Shown here one piece after another: positions 1 to 8,431 of a stretch of DNA of 32,502 nucleotides; within the stretch, counting starts at the first letter, position 1, and the number at the start of each line of letters is the position of its first letter. The DNA is from Clostridium sp. (GTDB lineage: Bacteria; Bacillota_A; Clostridia; Lachnospirales; Lachnospiraceae). The stretch is taken from positions 1 to 32,502 of the forward strand of contig JAMPAW010000026.1 in assembly GCA_023666975.1 (NCBI GenBank), read 5' to 3'. The position numbers and the translations under genes were made by a program. A model generated the notes under the pieces. It worked only from the letters and a program-made list of their open reading frames with translations, was not told where the DNA came from and made no database searches.

Positions 1-685
1 CCTTAAACACAATGCCGTGTGCCTTTCCCAAAGCCTCAAGCGTCGTGCAGCCGGAGGAATGAATGCCATAGCGGGTAAAATCCCCGTTTGTTCCGCAGGT
101 CTGAATATAAATGCCATATTTTTCAGCAATCGCCCCCAATCCCTGCGCCAGCAAATCCATATCCCTCACGGATAAGGGGATAATCTCCGGCATGTTGTAT
201 TCCAGCTTTTTATACATTTCCACAAAGCTGAAAATGCAACGGTCAATGTAAGGGGAAAGCATTTCTGCCATACGTTCAAAGGTTTCCAGATGCCGCCCTA
301 TGGTATATTCTTTTGTGAGCAGAACCGGATCATATCTCCATGTAACACGCTGTTTTCCCACCAAAGCAGACAGTTCTTTTAACGTTTCCATGCTTTCGTC
401 TATCCCCGGAACGCCCGGCTCAATATCCCTTCCATATGCGGTAATCGTGTAATGGAAATAGGTATGAAACCGGTCTGTAATCTCATGCAGGCGCGGGAGT
501 ATTGGTCTGTAATTCTTAGAGCAGAAAACAACGCAGTCCACTTTGTCCGCTGTCAGCTCATAGCGTGTCACTTTGTTGGGAAACAGGGGATTGCGTGACA
601 GCACATATCCTTCCGCAAAACGGTTCAAAAGCCATTCTGTATAATATTGGACGGTATCTGTCCGCCCACCGGTATTTATAATCAT
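1..685 (-). CDS. DUF1848 family protein (5' part; C-terminus outside window)
   Basis: The frame is open from the window edge to an ATG at 685 and begins MIINTGGRTDTVQYY, followed by blocks such as VDCVVFCSKNYRPIL, YHYTITAYG-like text, IEPGVPG and WRYDPVLLT. These match my memory of DUF1848 proteins, which start with a TIM-barrel-like part and end in a cysteine cluster thought to bind an Fe-S centre. That cluster would lie beyond the left edge. About 228 residues are visible. The reaction and substrate are unknown. The family call is fairly firm; any enzymatic role is inference. An overlapping frame at 558-773 is a shadow, because it shows none of this conserved text. Confidence 0.75.
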   Translation of the reverse strand, partial: MIINTGGRTDTVQYYTEWLLNRFAEGYVLSRNPLFPNKVTRYELTADKVDCVVFCSKNYRPILPRLHEITDRFHTYFHYTITAYGRDIEPGVPGIDESMETLKELSALVGKQRVTWRYDPVLLTKEYTIGRHLETFERMAEMLSPYIDRCIFSFVEMYKKLEYNMPEIIPLSVRDMDLLAQGLGAIAEKYGIYIQTCGTNGDFTRYGIHSSGCTTLEALGKAHGIVFK

Positions 686-852
686 CGTTATCCTCTCTCC
701 GTTTCCTGATTGGCAAGTTTGGGCAGATTTTTTGTAAATCTCCTTGAAAGGTCAGACGGACTGTCTTTTCCACTTTCCCTTTATTTTTCTTAATTCCCCA
801 GCACTGGCATCAGAGCCAAATCTCCAGTATTGCTAATAATTGTAATTTACCC

Positions 853-1170
853 CTAAACCGGAAGTGATTCTTTTGGTTCTTTCCGCAGAAAAATAACCGC
901 CGTCAAAAACATAATCCCTAATAAAGCAAAATAGATATAATCATTTAAAATAACAAACGCCGTCGTTTCCTTCCATTCGGCAATGAATTGCGTCGCATTT
1001 GAAAAAATATTTGTGATAAAATGCAGGAACATGGCCGCTAAAATATTATGGGAATACAAATAAACGGAGGCAAACGCAAATCCCCATATTCCCGTCGTGA
1101 TTTGCTGGAAAAACAGACAGGAAACTACGATCGGTACAGTCGTATGAATCCATGACTTTGCTCCAATCAA
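853..1170 (-). pseudogene. CPBP intramembrane protease, C-terminal remnant
   Basis: About 105 residues with three hydrophobic segments and the C-terminal signature of CPBP (Abi/CAAX-like) membrane proteases: TTGIWGFAFASVYLY, then HNILAAMFLHFITNI, where the histidine helix is conserved. The N-terminal half with the EExxxR motif is missing. The frame has no ATG: it opens after a TAG near 1203 and the best start is a TTG at 1170 without a clear ribosome site. Intact family members are usually 200-300 residues. I read it as a decayed gene. A second CPBP gene near 25 kb is also broken. Confidence 0.65.
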
Positions 1171-1231
1171 AAAATATGTTACGATTTCGGGTTGGGGGTG
1201 CAGACATTTCTAAAATAAGTCAGAAAGCAGT

Positions 1232-1261
1232 CCTATCTGTAATATCTATATTGCAGATAGG
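1232..1261. repeat. hairpin in the 1171-1477 gap
   Basis: CCTATCTG at 1232-1239 pairs with CAGATAGG at 1254-1261, and the stem extends inward to about 12 pairs with one mismatch around a 6-base loop. No T-run follows on either strand, so it is not a convincing intrinsic terminator. The rest of 1171-1477 shows no recognisable gene. A 65-codon plus-strand frame there has no ribosome site and no conserved text. Confidence 0.5.
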
Positions 1262-1477
1262 ATATATCCATTAAAAGTGATGACATCAACGCTGTTGTGG
1301 TACATATCGTATTCTGCATATATGAATCTCATCACATATTGTGGCTTTCTGATTTTTTCTTTGAAAAATCTGATTCGTGCTTTTCAATCCATCTATTTAG
1401 CATATTATCTCTATTATCCTAAGACTTCTCAAAATTTTAGAAACAAAATAGAAGCACTGAAAATCTCTCGATAGAGT

Positions 1478-2293
1478 TTAGGCAGGAACATTATCCGGCT
1501 GCAATTCTTTCTCTAATTCAAGTACCTGCTCCAAAGAAAGTCCAGAATATAGTGCAATCTCCTCTGACGGCAATTTATTCGCTTCTATCATTCTCATCGC
1601 TACAGAGATAGCTCTTTTTCTATCGCCTTCATCATATCCCTGCTCATACTTTTCCTGATAATTCATCTGCAAAGTCATATAGTCCAACCTCCATTTTTCA
1701 TTCTTTCTGACAGAATGCACGGCCTCGTCTAATTCTCTGGTAAAGTCGTCCTCCGGTTCTTTACCATCAATAAAATCAAGCAACTTTTTCATTTCTGGTG
1801 TAACATCATCCATTGTACCCTTAGTATTCAAAATAATCTTTGTTGTATCGTCACCCAAACCTAACTCCAGATTTTGAATACAACGGTTTTCAAAGGTATA
1901 AATATGTCTTCCCTCGCCAAACAAATCAAAGGTACATACAAAAATAACAAAACTCCGTTTTAAATCTTTGTAATTATCTCCCTTTTCCAAGATATTCAAA
2001 TCTATCATCCCTTGATAATATCTTGTTCGCTTGGGTAGGTTTCTATTCTCTGTTGTCTGCATTTCAATATTATAAACGGTTTCTTTTCCATCCTCCACAT
2101 AGATATCCAAACGTACACTTTTTGCATCCGCAGAAATATCTATTGTCTCCTGTGACTTGGGATATTCAATGCGGGATATCTTTATATTAAGTATCCGTTC
2201 TAAAAAAGGTTTGCAAAACTTCGGATTTCTCATAATTACACTAAACATGAAATCATCCTTGATTTGCAATTCCTCAAAGGCTTTCTCTATCAT
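1478..2293 (-). CDS. Rpn-family PD-(D/E)XK nuclease / transposase-like protein
   Basis: 271 residues of the Rpn/PDDEXK_2 family (recombination-promoting nucleases, also annotated as 'PD-(D/E)XK family transposase'). The start is typical (FEELQIKDDFMFSVIM, then CKPFLERIL). The nuclease core shows D63 in SVRLDIYVED and E77-x-Q79 in YNIEMQ, the usual ExQ variant of the ExK motif. A later block, TKGTMDDVTPEMKKLLDFI, is also typical. The tail (about 215-265) has the charged KYEQGYDEGDRKRA region and a short helical end. AAGGGG precedes the ATG by about 8 bases and a good promoter lies at 2319-2347. Known homologues promote RecA-independent recombination; the role here is inferred. Confidence 0.85.
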   Translation of the reverse strand: MIEKAFEELQIKDDFMFSVIMRNPKFCKPFLERILNIKISRIEYPKSQETIDISADAKSVRLDIYVEDGKETVYNIEMQTTENRNLPKRTRYYQGMIDLNILEKGDNYKDLKRSFVIFVCTFDLFGEGRHIYTFENRCIQNLELGLGDDTTKIILNTKGTMDDVTPEMKKLLDFIDGKEPEDDFTRELDEAVHSVRKNEKWRLDYMTLQMNYQEKYEQGYDEGDRKRAISVAMRMIEANKLPSEEIALYSGLSLEQVLELEKELQPDNVPA

Positions 2294-2318
2294 AGCATTT
2301 CCCCTTTTCTTTATCTAC

Positions 2319-2347
2319 ATTATAATATGTGTCTGTGTGGTTGACAA
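2319..2347 (-). promoter_or_regulatory. sigma-70 type promoter of the Rpn-like gene
   Basis: On the minus strand TTGTCA (2347-2342) is followed by exactly 17 bases and TATAAT (2324-2319). Start of transcription is expected near 2312, about 20 bases before the ATG at 2293. Confidence 0.75.
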
Positions 2348-2396
2348 GGACTGATTTTTACCAGATGCAATTTACTACTCTTTATTGCCTACAGTA

Positions 2397-3057
2397 TCAT
2401 TTTCTTTTTAGCATTTTGATGCCCGTTCTTGCCGCAAATATTTTTGCCTCATTTGATGTTTCATCATTAACAAAACTATCAATTATCTTATGCTGTGACT
2501 CTGCAGTCCAATATATCTTCAAATTCTTTTTAGTTCTTGTTATAGCTGTATAAAAAATATTATGTGTAATCATTTCATCCACTTCTTTGGTGATAACTAC
2601 CTTAACAGAATTATACTCCAATCCTTGAGCCTTATGTATAGATACCGCATATGCAATTTGGAATGGAATACTCGTTTCAGCATCTATGTTATCATTATCG
2701 TCATCTCCAGCCTTTTTCTTTTTAACTGGCAATCTAACAACAGATTTTCCGTCATTTCGCTTTGGAAGAAGTTCCAAGCCAGTCTGAGCAACATGCATAC
2801 TATTTAATTGTTCCCTTAAGATTATTGTATAAGATAGCATCATATTTTGATGAATCATTAAATAAAACCGGATCACCAATTTTATATATCCATACCCCTA
2901 ACTTATATGGTGGATTTGGGTTAGCATTCTGTAAAAATCTATTGATATTGTTAATTCCATACAGTCCATCATAATTAAGACATAAAACTATCTCATCATT
3001 CTCAACACGTTCAATATAGAGAAACCTAATATATAATTTGAAGTCAACTCTGACAAA
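2397..3057 (-). pseudogene. UvrD-like superfamily 1 helicase, broken C-terminal part
   Basis: Two frames together spell the C-terminal end of a UvrD/RecD-like helicase. The upstream frame (3057 to about 2805) reads FLYIERVENDEIVLCLNYDG, then INNINRFLQ and KIGDPVLFND, and stops at TAG after NNLKGTIK. The downstream frame (to 2397) carries the classical motifs AYAVSIHKAQGLEYN and NIFYTAITRTKKNLKIYW (motifs V and VI). The break lies near 2805-2825. The N-terminal Walker motifs are absent: the text begins straight after the stop codon of the neighbouring GNAT gene. It is both 5'-truncated and frameshifted. Confidence 0.8.
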
Positions 3058-3570
3058 TTACCATTCGTCTTTCAGTATGGAATACATCTTCATGTCAAAA
3101 ACGTTTCCATTCTTAACAGCATTGTTTCGCAATGTACCCTCGCATTGAAATCCTGCTTTTTCAAGCACCCGGCAAGAGGCGACATTGTATGCAAACGGCT
3201 CTGCATAAATACGAATAATATCACTATTACTAAAAACATACTCACAAATTTGTTTAACAGCTTCGGTCATAATTCCCTTACCCCAATATTCTTCTGAAAT
3301 GTAATAACCTAACTCCGCGGTCTGCCTATGTATGTTTTCCTGTCGAAAAACGCCAATGCTGCCAATCACCTTGTTATCTGCTGTAACAGCAAACGCAAAA
3401 GTTTCATCTTCATTTGCGGCAAGCATATTAGAAATATAGTCTTCTCCGTCCTTCTCTGTATAAGGATAGGGCAATCCGTCCCGAAGATTATCGAGTATCT
3501 TTTTATTGGATATAGCCGCTGCCAAGGCTGCAGCATCTGATAACTTCCATTTTCTTATTTTACAAATCAT
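3058..3570 (-). CDS. GNAT family N-acetyltransferase (RimJ/RimL-like)
   Basis: 170 residues, full length for the family. The acetyl-CoA pyrophosphate loop is in YYISEEYWGKGIMTEAVKQI (about 89-108), and YNVASCRVLEKAGFQCEG follows as the typical later motif of RimJ/RimL-type enzymes that acetylate amino termini or small molecules. The actual substrate cannot be told. It sits 25 bases downstream of the P-loop protein at 3596, so the two are probably cotranscribed. The broken helicase begins right after its stop. Confidence 0.85.
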   Translation of the reverse strand: MICKIRKWKLSDAAALAAAISNKKILDNLRDGLPYPYTEKDGEDYISNMLAANEDETFAFAVTADNKVIGSIGVFRQENIHRQTAELGYYISEEYWGKGIMTEAVKQICEYVFSNSDIIRIYAEPFAYNVASCRVLEKAGFQCEGTLRNNAVKNGNVFDMKMYSILKDEW

Positions 3571-3595
3571 TTTCTATCCCTCTCTCTTTCACAAA

Positions 3596-4120
3596 CTAAT
3601 CTTTATTTTGTATGCGTTCCATAATAAAGTTTGTATTCTCATCAATGGTCTTTGTGCCATCAATCCGTATAACCGGACATATTAAAGATTCTACCCATTC
3701 CTTGACAATGTTTTCCTCTCTGGATTCAACAAAACGAAAAAACTTTTCTTCCTGCTCATACAAATCTCCACCTAACAATATTCTGTCGCCAAATTTCTGA
3801 AAAGAACGATTTTTAACTCGTTGCAACCGAATATTCTTTGGAACTTCAAGCAATATGGCATACTGAACAAAAGAGTATATATCCTTCCCATAATCTCCTT
3901 TAACAGAAGCAAGTATAAAGTTTTTATGTGTTTTTACCTCATTTAACAAAAGCTTTTCAACTTCTTTACGGGTGCGCGGTGACGTGTATATATAATTCGA
4001 ATCTGTTGGGGGGAAATACAAATCTTCAATGTCTATAAAATAAAAATTCAGTTTCTCCGCAAGAACTTTTCCAAGTGTACTTTTTCCGGATCCATTTAAA
4101 CCACATATAATAATTCCCAT
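3596..4120 (-). CDS. small P-loop kinase-like protein (shikimate/adenylate kinase fold)
   Basis: 174 residues starting MGIIICGLNGSGKSTLGKVLAE, a Walker A loop at about 7-15. A DIEDLYFPP block (about 30-38) matches the acceptor-binding region of shikimate/cytidylate-like kinases. A basic lid-like stretch (RLQRVKNRSFQKFGDR) lies near 100-120. Length and plan fit the 'AAA family ATPase / shikimate kinase-like' proteins common beside GNAT genes in Clostridia. The phosphate acceptor is unknown. It is not the biosynthetic AroK, as there is no aro context. Confidence 0.7.
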   Translation of the reverse strand: MGIIICGLNGSGKSTLGKVLAEKLNFYFIDIEDLYFPPTDSNYIYTSPRTRKEVEKLLLNEVKTHKNFILASVKGDYGKDIYSFVQYAILLEVPKNIRLQRVKNRSFQKFGDRILLGGDLYEQEEKFFRFVESREENIVKEWVESLICPVIRIDGTKTIDENTNFIMERIQNKD

Positions 4121-4141
4121 AGTTTTTCATCATACCTATAT

Positions 4142-5044
4142 TTATCTCTCTTTTTCCGAATCAAATTCGCAGACAAACTGCGCGGTTTCGTCGCCCGCAT
4201 AATCCAGCCCATAGGTTTTACCATTCTGCGGACAATAGACCACGATGTATTGTCCTTCCTCGATATATACGCCTTCCTCATAGCTCATCATACGCTCTGC
4301 CACAAAGGGAATTCCGCTCGGCGTATCATTAAATGGTTCATCCAGCAAATACAGCTGCCAGTCCAGCTGCCCCTCGCCCGGATCATAGCTGTCATAAAGA
4401 TTTCCGGCCGCATAAAAGTTATAAAAGCCCGCTTTTTTGCACCGAAACCAGCCGTAGCCCGTCGATTCATACAGTTCTGCCGCATTCGTCACAAAGCGGG
4501 CTTCTTCGCCCTCTATTTCGGTGATCTGCCACTGGCGGGGTTCATACTCCGTCCATTCACAGATAAACTGCGCCATTTCGTCTCCAGAAAAATCCCGGCC
4601 GTATGTATTCACATTCTGCGAGCAATAGACCACGATATATTGACCTTCTTCAATATATACGCCATCATACATGCTATTTTCATAACTATAAATGCGTTCT
4701 CCCGCAAGACGAATCCCATTTGGCTTTTCATAAAATGGTTCTTCGAACAAAAACAGCTGCCAGTCCAGCAGCCCCTCGCCCGGATCATAGCTGTCATAAA
4801 GATTTCCGGCCGCATAAAAGTTATAAAAGCCCGTTTTTTTGCACTGAAACCAGCCGTAGCCCGTCGATTCATACAGTTCTGCCGCATTCGTCATAAAGCG
4901 GGCTTCTTCGCCCTCTATTTCGATAATCTGCCACTGGCGGGACGTAAAATCCGTATTATGTTCGGGAGTTACATTTTTTTGAACTCCAAATAACATCAGG
5001 ATAATGCATATGAAGAGGCTGCAAATACAGATGACTCTTTTCAT
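4142..5044 (-). CDS. exported protein with two tandem ~130-residue repeats
   Basis: 300 residues. An N-terminal hydrophobic segment (about 3-21) behind MKR looks like a signal peptide or anchor; I see no clear lipobox. Two copies of one domain follow, starting at R36 (RQWQIIEIEGEEARF) and R170 (RQWQITEIEGEEARF). Each contains AAELYESTGYGWF, then GFYNFYAAGNLYDSYDPGEG, and ends EEGQYIVVYC. The repeats are rich in Tyr, Trp and acidic residues and probably form a beta-rich extracellular module. I do not recognise the family and assign no function. GGGGGTGATAGA precedes the ATG, and a good promoter lies at 5062-5090. Confidence 0.7.
   Translation of the reverse strand: MKRVICICSLFICIILMLFGVQKNVTPEHNTDFTSRQWQIIEIEGEEARFMTNAAELYESTGYGWFQCKKTGFYNFYAAGNLYDSYDPGEGLLDWQLFLFEEPFYEKPNGIRLAGERIYSYENSMYDGVYIEEGQYIVVYCSQNVNTYGRDFSGDEMAQFICEWTEYEPRQWQITEIEGEEARFVTNAAELYESTGYGWFRCKKAGFYNFYAAGNLYDSYDPGEGQLDWQLYLLDEPFNDTPSGIPFVAERMMSYEEGVYIEEGQYIVVYCPQNGKTYGLDYAGDETAQFVCEFDSEKER
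4160..4939 (-). repeat. intragenic tandem duplication (unit 402 bp)
   Basis: Copy 1 is about 4538-4939 and copy 2 about 4160-4537. Equivalent bases lie 402 bp (134 codons) apart; for example the same GATTTCCGGCC block is at 4399 and 4801. Stretches of about 50 bases around these points are identical at the DNA level. The centres differ (an insertion of about 5 codons in copy 1), so the duplication is recent or kept alike by gene conversion. Confidence 0.85.
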
Positions 5045-5061
5045 TCTATCACCCCCTCTAC

Positions 5062-5090
5062 ATCTTACAGACCTGCCATATAAAAGTCAA
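5062..5090 (-). promoter_or_regulatory. promoter of the tandem-repeat exported protein
   Basis: On the minus strand TTGACT (5090-5085), 17 bases, then TAAGAT (5067-5062). The -35 box directly abuts the terminator hairpin of the upstream galactanase gene, so the two units are insulated but packed with no spare bases. Confidence 0.65.
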
Positions 5091-5118
5091 GCGGGAAAAC
5101 CATCACTGGTTTTCCCGC
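5091..5118 (-). terminator. intrinsic terminator of the GH53 gene
   Basis: A perfect 12-bp stem (GCGGGAAAACCA paired with TGGTTTTCCCGC) with a 4-base loop lies 31 bases downstream of the galactanase stop. A moderately T-rich run, TTGACTTTTAT, follows on the minus strand. Confidence 0.7.
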
Positions 5119-5148
5119 CTGCTCTGTAGCAAAAGGAGGTATAAAAAA

Positions 5149-7170
5149 TTAGTCAGAAATTCGATTGAGTGTAAAATCGTCTACCGTTCCCCAGCTTGCC
5201 GCATTACACTTTATGCGCACGCCAATCCGGATTGTTCCATCTGTAATCTTAATTTCCGGAATCGTCGGATTCTGCCAGTCATCGTAGGTCGTTACCATAA
5301 AGGCCGCTGTCTGCTCACCGTCGCTGGTAATTGCATAAAGCTCCATCTCACCATTTTCCACATCGCCGCCCTGCGCAAATGCCATAAGCTGATAGGTTCC
5401 CGCTGCCAGCCCTGTAATCTCCTGCTCAATGGCGAACTCCATATCCTGATCCGCCGACCAGAAGTGGAAGGCAAAATCCCCGCTGTGGGCGTCGTCGGTC
5501 TTTTCCTGATAATCTGTGGGATTATCCTCGCCCTCGTAGGTCACTGTCCACATAGAGCGGTCTGCATCTTCAAAGCTCGCATTTGGCACCAGATTATCCA
5601 TCCTGATTTCCACATGGCAGACCACCGTTGTCCCGTCCTCCAGGGTGCCGTTCACATCATAGAGACCTCCCGTGCCTGTGTCAATTGCCGCAATATCCGT
5701 CTCATTCCATGTGACCGCCGCCTGCTTGTTCTCGGAGGGATCATTGTAAATGACATCGACCATCTCCGGCAGCTCCAGCGCGCCGCCCACATTGCAGGTA
5801 ACCGATACATCGGGAACTGCGTTAATGGCCAGAGGCGCTGTCGAGCCATATTTCAAATATTTGAATACGTTGAGCGAAGCCAGCGGGTGACCATGAAAAT
5901 CAAACATTGCCTGATTATCCCACGAGCAGCCACCGTAAGACACTCCTGCATCCTTCGGGTCATAGTCAGCTGCATAGCTGCTGGCCCAGCCGCTTCCGAA
6001 CTCCTCCCAGATCGGGGAATTGTCCACGTCAGGTTCTCCCACCGGGATCCAGATGCCGCCCCAGTAGAATACGCCAAGCACACCGGCCTCATTTGCCGCG
6101 GCACAGATATCCCGGATCATGGATGCCTGCCCCTGAACCGTCGCAGGATAGCCATCTACCGCGCCGTCAATACCGTCAAAGCTGTTTCCAGTGCCGTCTC
6201 CTTCCTCCGTCGTATAGCTGTAGGATGTCTCCGCGATCATCACCTTTTTACCATATTTGTCCTGAATGTTCCTCGCAACCTTCTGCATGTTCGCATTGTC
6301 GCCGTCCCAGAAGGGATAGTAGGACAGGCCGATAATATCATAATCAATTTCGTTGTTCTGGAGATTGGAAACCAGACTGTCCAGCTGTCCATTATCTGTG
6401 ATATTCGTATAATGAATCACGATCTGAATATCCTCGGATATCCCGCGAACCGCATCACAGCCTGCCTCTAAAAGCTTCGTAACCTGCGGCAGAAAATACT
6501 CCCCTGCCATGCCGTTGTTGATCTCATTTCCGACCTGAACCATGCCCACATCCACACCGGCATCCCTGAGCTGCGTCAGGCTGTCCGTAGTAAATTCCGC
6601 GAGGGCATCGCATTTTTCCTCGATTTCCATTCCCTCCCACGCTTTCGGCGCGTGCTGTCTCTTCGGATCCGCCCAGAAGTCCGAATAATGGAAGTCGATA
6701 CACACCTTCATGCCATATTTGGTTGCCCGCTTGCCCAGCTCAATCGCCGTCGGCAGATCGTTATTTCCACCGCCATAACCGTTGCCGTTTTCATCGTAGG
6801 GATCATTCCAGATGCGCAGACGTATGTAATTCACGCCGGACTCCGCCAGTGTCATAAATACATCCTGCTCTTCCCCGTCGTAATTATAATATTTTACGCC
6901 GCTGTTTTCCTCCACCAGAACCTCAGAAGCGTCCATTCCCCGGATAAAATCGTCGGAAATACCCTCAATCGGCTCCACATAGACCTCGGACTCCTCCGGC
7001 CCCTCCGGCATCGAAAATACAAAACTTTCATCACCCGTCCCGTTCTCCTGCGTGGATGCCTGCGTGCTTACGGGCGATTGTGCTTCCTTAGTCTCTCCAC
7101 ATCCCGCCACCGCTGTTACACAAAGGCATAGGCTGGCACATAAAGCCAGCAGTCGCTGTGTTCGTCTCAT
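5149..7170 (-). CDS. arabinogalactan endo-beta-1,4-galactanase (GH53) lipoprotein with Ig-like and CBM domains
   Basis: 673 residues from the preferred ATG at 7170, which has GGGAGGG 7 bases upstream; the in-frame ATG at 7176 is too close to that site. A signal peptide ends in lipobox VAGC (Cys24), so the enzyme is anchored outside the cell. A Ser/Thr/Glu-rich linker leads to the GH53 barrel (about 72-440). Its markers are GVNYIRLRIWNDP, IDFHYSDFWADP, acid/base Glu216 in VQVGNEINNGM, nucleophile Glu314 in MIAETSYSY, and GVFYWGGIWIP. A bacterial Ig-like domain (about 452-523) and a C-terminal jelly-roll carbohydrate-binding module beginning NLVPNASFE (about 526-673, CBM61-like) follow. GH53 enzymes cut beta-1,4-galactan side chains of pectin. 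The divergent AraC protein is the obvious regulator. Confidence 0.93.
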   Translation of the reverse strand: MRRTQRLLALCASLCLCVTAVAGCGETKEAQSPVSTQASTQENGTGDESFVFSMPEGPEESEVYVEPIEGISDDFIRGMDASEVLVEENSGVKYYNYDGEEQDVFMTLAESGVNYIRLRIWNDPYDENGNGYGGGNNDLPTAIELGKRATKYGMKVCIDFHYSDFWADPKRQHAPKAWEGMEIEEKCDALAEFTTDSLTQLRDAGVDVGMVQVGNEINNGMAGEYFLPQVTKLLEAGCDAVRGISEDIQIVIHYTNITDNGQLDSLVSNLQNNEIDYDIIGLSYYPFWDGDNANMQKVARNIQDKYGKKVMIAETSYSYTTEEGDGTGNSFDGIDGAVDGYPATVQGQASMIRDICAAANEAGVLGVFYWGGIWIPVGEPDVDNSPIWEEFGSGWASSYAADYDPKDAGVSYGGCSWDNQAMFDFHGHPLASLNVFKYLKYGSTAPLAINAVPDVSVTCNVGGALELPEMVDVIYNDPSENKQAAVTWNETDIAAIDTGTGGLYDVNGTLEDGTTVVCHVEIRMDNLVPNASFEDADRSMWTVTYEGEDNPTDYQEKTDDAHSGDFAFHFWSADQDMEFAIEQEITGLAAGTYQLMAFAQGGDVENGEMELYAITSDGEQTAAFMVTTYDDWQNPTIPEIKITDGTIRIGVRIKCNAASWGTVDDFTLNRISD

Positions 7171-7191
7171 TGTCATACCCTCCCTGCTTCC

Positions 7192-7220
7192 TTTACATTC
7201 TTCCTGAATTTGTTTATAAT
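7192..7220 (+). promoter_or_regulatory. promoter of the AraC regulator; GH53/araC divergent region
   Basis: TTTACA (7192-7197), 17 bases, TATAAT (7215-7220). Transcription would start near 7227. On the opposite strand the galactanase promoter must overlap the same AT-rich stretch, where TAGTATT occurs twice in a row (about 7218-7231), a plausible but unproven activator half-site pair. No good -35 box is visible for the galactanase, as expected for an activated promoter. Confidence 0.6.
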
Positions 7221-7343
7221 ACTAAATACTAAAATAAATTATAAATAAGCAGACGCTACGCAACAATGTCACAAACCGATTTATTGCTCTCATTTTGTAT
7301 CATATTCGGGATTATAATTTTCTGGAAGGGGATGAAACCAGAC

Positions 7344-8414
7344 ATGAAGAACAATCGCAGCACCAAAACAGACCACATCGAGACACTGGAGGCTCTTGTC
7401 AGCGAAGCCTCCTCGATTCATGTGGGTAATACGGAAAGCGACAGCAGCCGCTTTTTTCATATGAATGTTCCTTTTCAGATTACGCTGGAATGCTGCGGCG
7501 TCCCCACGTCCGAAAATTATGTAAACGTCGTCACACTGTCTGCGGACAAGGCCCTGCTGTATCAGGAATCCGCCTCCGCCAAAAACTTTGCGCCTCCGCA
7601 TTTCCACGATTTTTTTGAGTTTGTCATCGTGCTGGAGGGCAGCATTGTGCAAAAAATAGAGGGAAAAGATTATCTGTACTCTGCGGGTTCCTGCTGCCTG
7701 ATCAACCGCAGCCTGTTCCACACGGAGCATTATAACGCCAGCGCAAGGGCGCTGTTTATCGGTCTTTCTCCCGCTTTTCTGCAGGAGCTGTTTGACGCCG
7801 GGCAGACCTCCTCTTTTCAGAGTGAACGAAAAATCTGTGACGGGGAAATCTACCGTTTTATCGCAGGCGACCTGAAAAGACCGGGCGAAAAAGCCTACCT
7901 TGATTTTATTCCCTCCTGCCAGAACCACCGCCACGCGGCAAAGCTTCACGCACTGGCGGAATCCATGGTGCATACGCTCCTCTACCCGGATTTCGGCGCC
8001 TCTTACCAGATCCGGGGGCTGCTCTGCGCCTTTTTATCCTACCTCTCCTCCCCGCAGAATTATCACTGCACAAATGTAAAACTGGATACCGGGAGCGACT
8101 TCCTGATTTTTTCCCGCATCAAGCATCTGCTCGAGGAGAGCGACGGGCGAATGTCCCGGGCAGAACTTGAACAGCGGCTGCACTACAGCGGCGACTATCT
8201 AAACCGCCTTGTCAACCGCTATTCCGGCATGTGCATCTTCGACTACGGCATGACCTTCTGCCTGAAAAAAGCGGCCATGTACCTCACCCAGACAAACGAT
8301 TCTGTCGAGTCCATCGCCGCAAAGCTGCAGTTTTCCAACCGCACGCATTTTTATCATCTTTTCAGGGAAATGTACGGCATGACGCCGAAGGAATACCGAA
8401 AGACGCACGTTTAA
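7344..8414 (+). CDS. AraC family transcriptional regulator (cupin sensor + HTH)
   Basis: About 356 residues from the ATG at 7344, which has GGGGATGA 8 bases upstream. ATGs at 7332 and 7266 are in frame, but the extra N-terminus is hydrophobic and 7266 lacks a ribosome site. The middle holds a cupin-type ligand-binding domain (PPHFHDFFEFVIVLEG, AGSCCLINRSLFHTEHY). The C-terminal ~100 residues are the double helix-turn-helix of AraC proteins, ending SIAAKLQFSNRTHFYHLFR then YGMTPKEYRKTH. Divergent from the galactanase gene, it is probably a sugar-responsive activator of that gene. The ligand (galactose or galacto-oligosaccharide) is inferred from context only. Confidence 0.88.
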   Translation: MKNNRSTKTDHIETLEALVSEASSIHVGNTESDSSRFFHMNVPFQITLECCGVPTSENYVNVVTLSADKALLYQESASAKNFAPPHFHDFFEFVIVLEGSIVQKIEGKDYLYSAGSCCLINRSLFHTEHYNASARALFIGLSPAFLQELFDAGQTSSFQSERKICDGEIYRFIAGDLKRPGEKAYLDFIPSCQNHRHAAKLHALAESMVHTLLYPDFGASYQIRGLLCAFLSYLSSPQNYHCTNVKLDTGSDFLIFSRIKHLLEESDGRMSRAELEQRLHYSGDYLNRLVNRYSGMCIFDYGMTFCLKKAAMYLTQTNDSVESIAAKLQFSNRTHFYHLFREMYGMTPKEYRKTHV

Positions 8415-8431
8415 CCCACCGGCGCCGTCTC

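Noticed and set aside
1277..1474. 65-codon hydrophobic plus-strand frame
   Set aside because: AT-rich low-complexity translation, no ribosome site, no conserved text; probably chance.
4250..4993. 247-codon plus-strand frame antisense to the tandem-repeat protein
   Set aside because: It simply reflects the duplicated DNA on the other strand; no ribosome site and the sense frame has promoter, signal peptide and ribosome site.
5464..6471. 335-codon plus-strand open frame antisense to the galactanase gene
   Set aside because: It mirrors the GC-rich codons of a clearly real GH53 gene, has no ribosome site and no recognisable protein text.
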